From: Rhodococcus yunnanensis NBRC 103083
GTDB lineage: Bacteria > Actinomycetota > Actinomycetes > Mycobacteriales > Mycobacteriaceae
NCBI RefSeq assembly: GCF_001895005.1
Contig: NZ_BCXH01000012.1
Span: 124,001-188,000 of the forward strand
Reading direction: 5' to 3'
DNA: 64,000 bases
The notes under the pieces were generated by a model. The model saw nothing but the letters and a program-made list of their open reading frames with translations, was not told the origin of the DNA and ran no database searches. Positions 63,481 to 64,000 of this stretch are shown here, one piece after another; the stretch's first letter is position 1, and each line of letters begins with the position of its first letter. Made by a program: the position numbers and the translations under genes.

Positions 63481-64000
63481 TCAGAGAAGCAGCGTCGCCC
63501 TGATGCCGCGGTGATCGGAACCGGGGAGGTCGACGAGTCCGGCGTCGGCGACCGTGCCGTCGCGAACCAGAACGTGATCGATCGCGATGACGGGCGGATA
63601 CCAGGTATCGGCGTGGTAGGTCGCCAGATGTCCGGCTCCGACCTCGATCGCCGCATCACGGTAGTGGCCCAACAAGTCTCGGTACCGCTTGTGGTCGAAG
63701 GTGGCATTGAAGTCGCCCGCGACGACGACCGGACCGTCGTCCGCCGGGATCTTCTCGAGCATCTGCCGGATCGCGGCAAGCTCACGCACCCATGCCTCGG
63801 GCTTTCGAGGCCACGGCGGAACCGGATGCACGGCGAACACCAGCGGTGACGGACCGGTCGGTGTACCGATCCGCGCCGACAGCAGCTCGGTGATGTATCC
63901 GTCGTGACGCTCCTCGTCCGACATCGGATGGCGAGAATAGATGCCCGTGCCGTTGCCACCCGGAGCCGTGCTGACGTACTCGTACGGGAGCCTGCGACGC
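63481..64000 (-). CDS. Endonuclease/exonuclease/phosphatase family protein, partial
   Basis: C-terminal part of about 173 residues; the gene continues past the window end. Visible motifs are VVAGDFNATFDHKRYRDLL (the catalytic aspartate and asparagine), VIAIDHVLVRDG and the terminal LPGSDHRGIRATLLL with the SDHR histidine, all of the EEP fold. The ATG at 63924 is internal, because the frame is open through 64000 (PYEYVSTAPGGNGTGIYSRHPM). It could be an exported or cytosolic nuclease or phosphodiesterase. Stop seven bases after the glyoxalase gene ends. Confidence 0.8.
   Translation of the reverse strand, partial: RRRLPYEYVSTAPGGNGTGIYSRHPMSDEERHDGYITELLSARIGTPTGPSPLVFAVHPVPPWPRKPEAWVRELAAIRQMLEKIPADDGPVVVAGDFNATFDHKRYRDLLGHYRDAAIEVGAGHLATYHADTWYPPVIAIDHVLVRDGTVADAGLVDLPGSDHRGIRATLLL

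Overview
The window is high-GC actinobacterial DNA, almost certainly Rhodococcus or a close Nocardiaceae relative. Indicators are a mycothiol amidase (Mca), a DUF4307 protein, DUF3558 lipoproteins, a DUF222/HNH (13E12-type) gene, many GTG starts, and gene order shared with mycobacteria. Two blocks are conserved core: coaA, Z-prenyl synthase, trhA, DUF255, a small membrane protein, mca, DUF4307 and greA (the Rv1092c to Rv1080c order as I recall it), and the rpsL-rpsG-fusA-tuf translation operon.

Layout. 0-9.4 kb: the coaA to greA block, with a PAS-GGDEF gene inserted beside trhA. 9.4-16.3 kb: a BAAT-like hydrolase, a DrrAB-type ABC exporter, a PQQ-repeat lipoprotein, threonine dehydratase and a ferredoxin-reductase-like flavoprotein. 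16.3-18.8 kb: a coupled Asp23/Gls24 cluster with a 59-residue DUF2273-like membrane protein and AmaP. 18.8-23.6 kb: tuf, fusA, rpsG, rpsL on the minus strand. 23.6-24.9 kb: two DUF3558 lipoproteins and a palindromic 61-bp repeat array. 24.9-37.2 kb: a long minus-strand run with guanine deaminase, an ABM-domain membrane protein and an atu-like acyl-CoA catabolic operon (TIGR03084, AtuA, two acyl-CoA dehydrogenases, biotin-dependent carboxylase alpha and beta, enoyl-CoA hydratase, TetR). 37.3-41.3 kb: Tat-exported phospholipase C and a repeat-bearing DUF222/HNH gene behind an SOS-box promoter. 41.5-49 kb: GT39 glycosyltransferase, NTF2-like protein, two MFS transporters, aroQ, and a DsbA/VKOR disulfide pair. 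49-51.9 kb: a RidA-family gene with no standard start codon, a KstR-type operator, an SLT-NlpC/P60 cell-wall hydrolase and an acyl-ACP thioesterase. 51.8-57.4 kb: a six-gene coupled operon joining a BioYMN biotin ECF transporter to two acyl-activating enzymes and a thiolase, under a BioQ-like palindrome. 57.4-64 kb: secreted lipase-like protein, SixA, an MmyB-type regulator, aldo/keto reductase, luciferase-like monooxygenase, glyoxalase-fold protein and a partial endonuclease/exonuclease/phosphatase gene cut by the window end.

How the parts work together. The atu-like operon looks like a complete route for branched acyl-CoA: dehydrogenation, carboxylation of the branch, hydration, under its own TetR. 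It needs biotin on its carboxylase, and 20 kb away the bio operon imports biotin. That operon also carries ligase and thiolase genes resembling the BirA-regulated yhfUTS set of Bacillus, which makes it the strongest candidate here for an incompletely described system. Other points of interest are the palindromic repeat family at 24.7 and 62.9 kb, the KstR-type box beside a RidA homologue lacking the catalytic arginine, and the LexA-type box over the HNH promoter. All calls come from reading the sequence; no database search was run.
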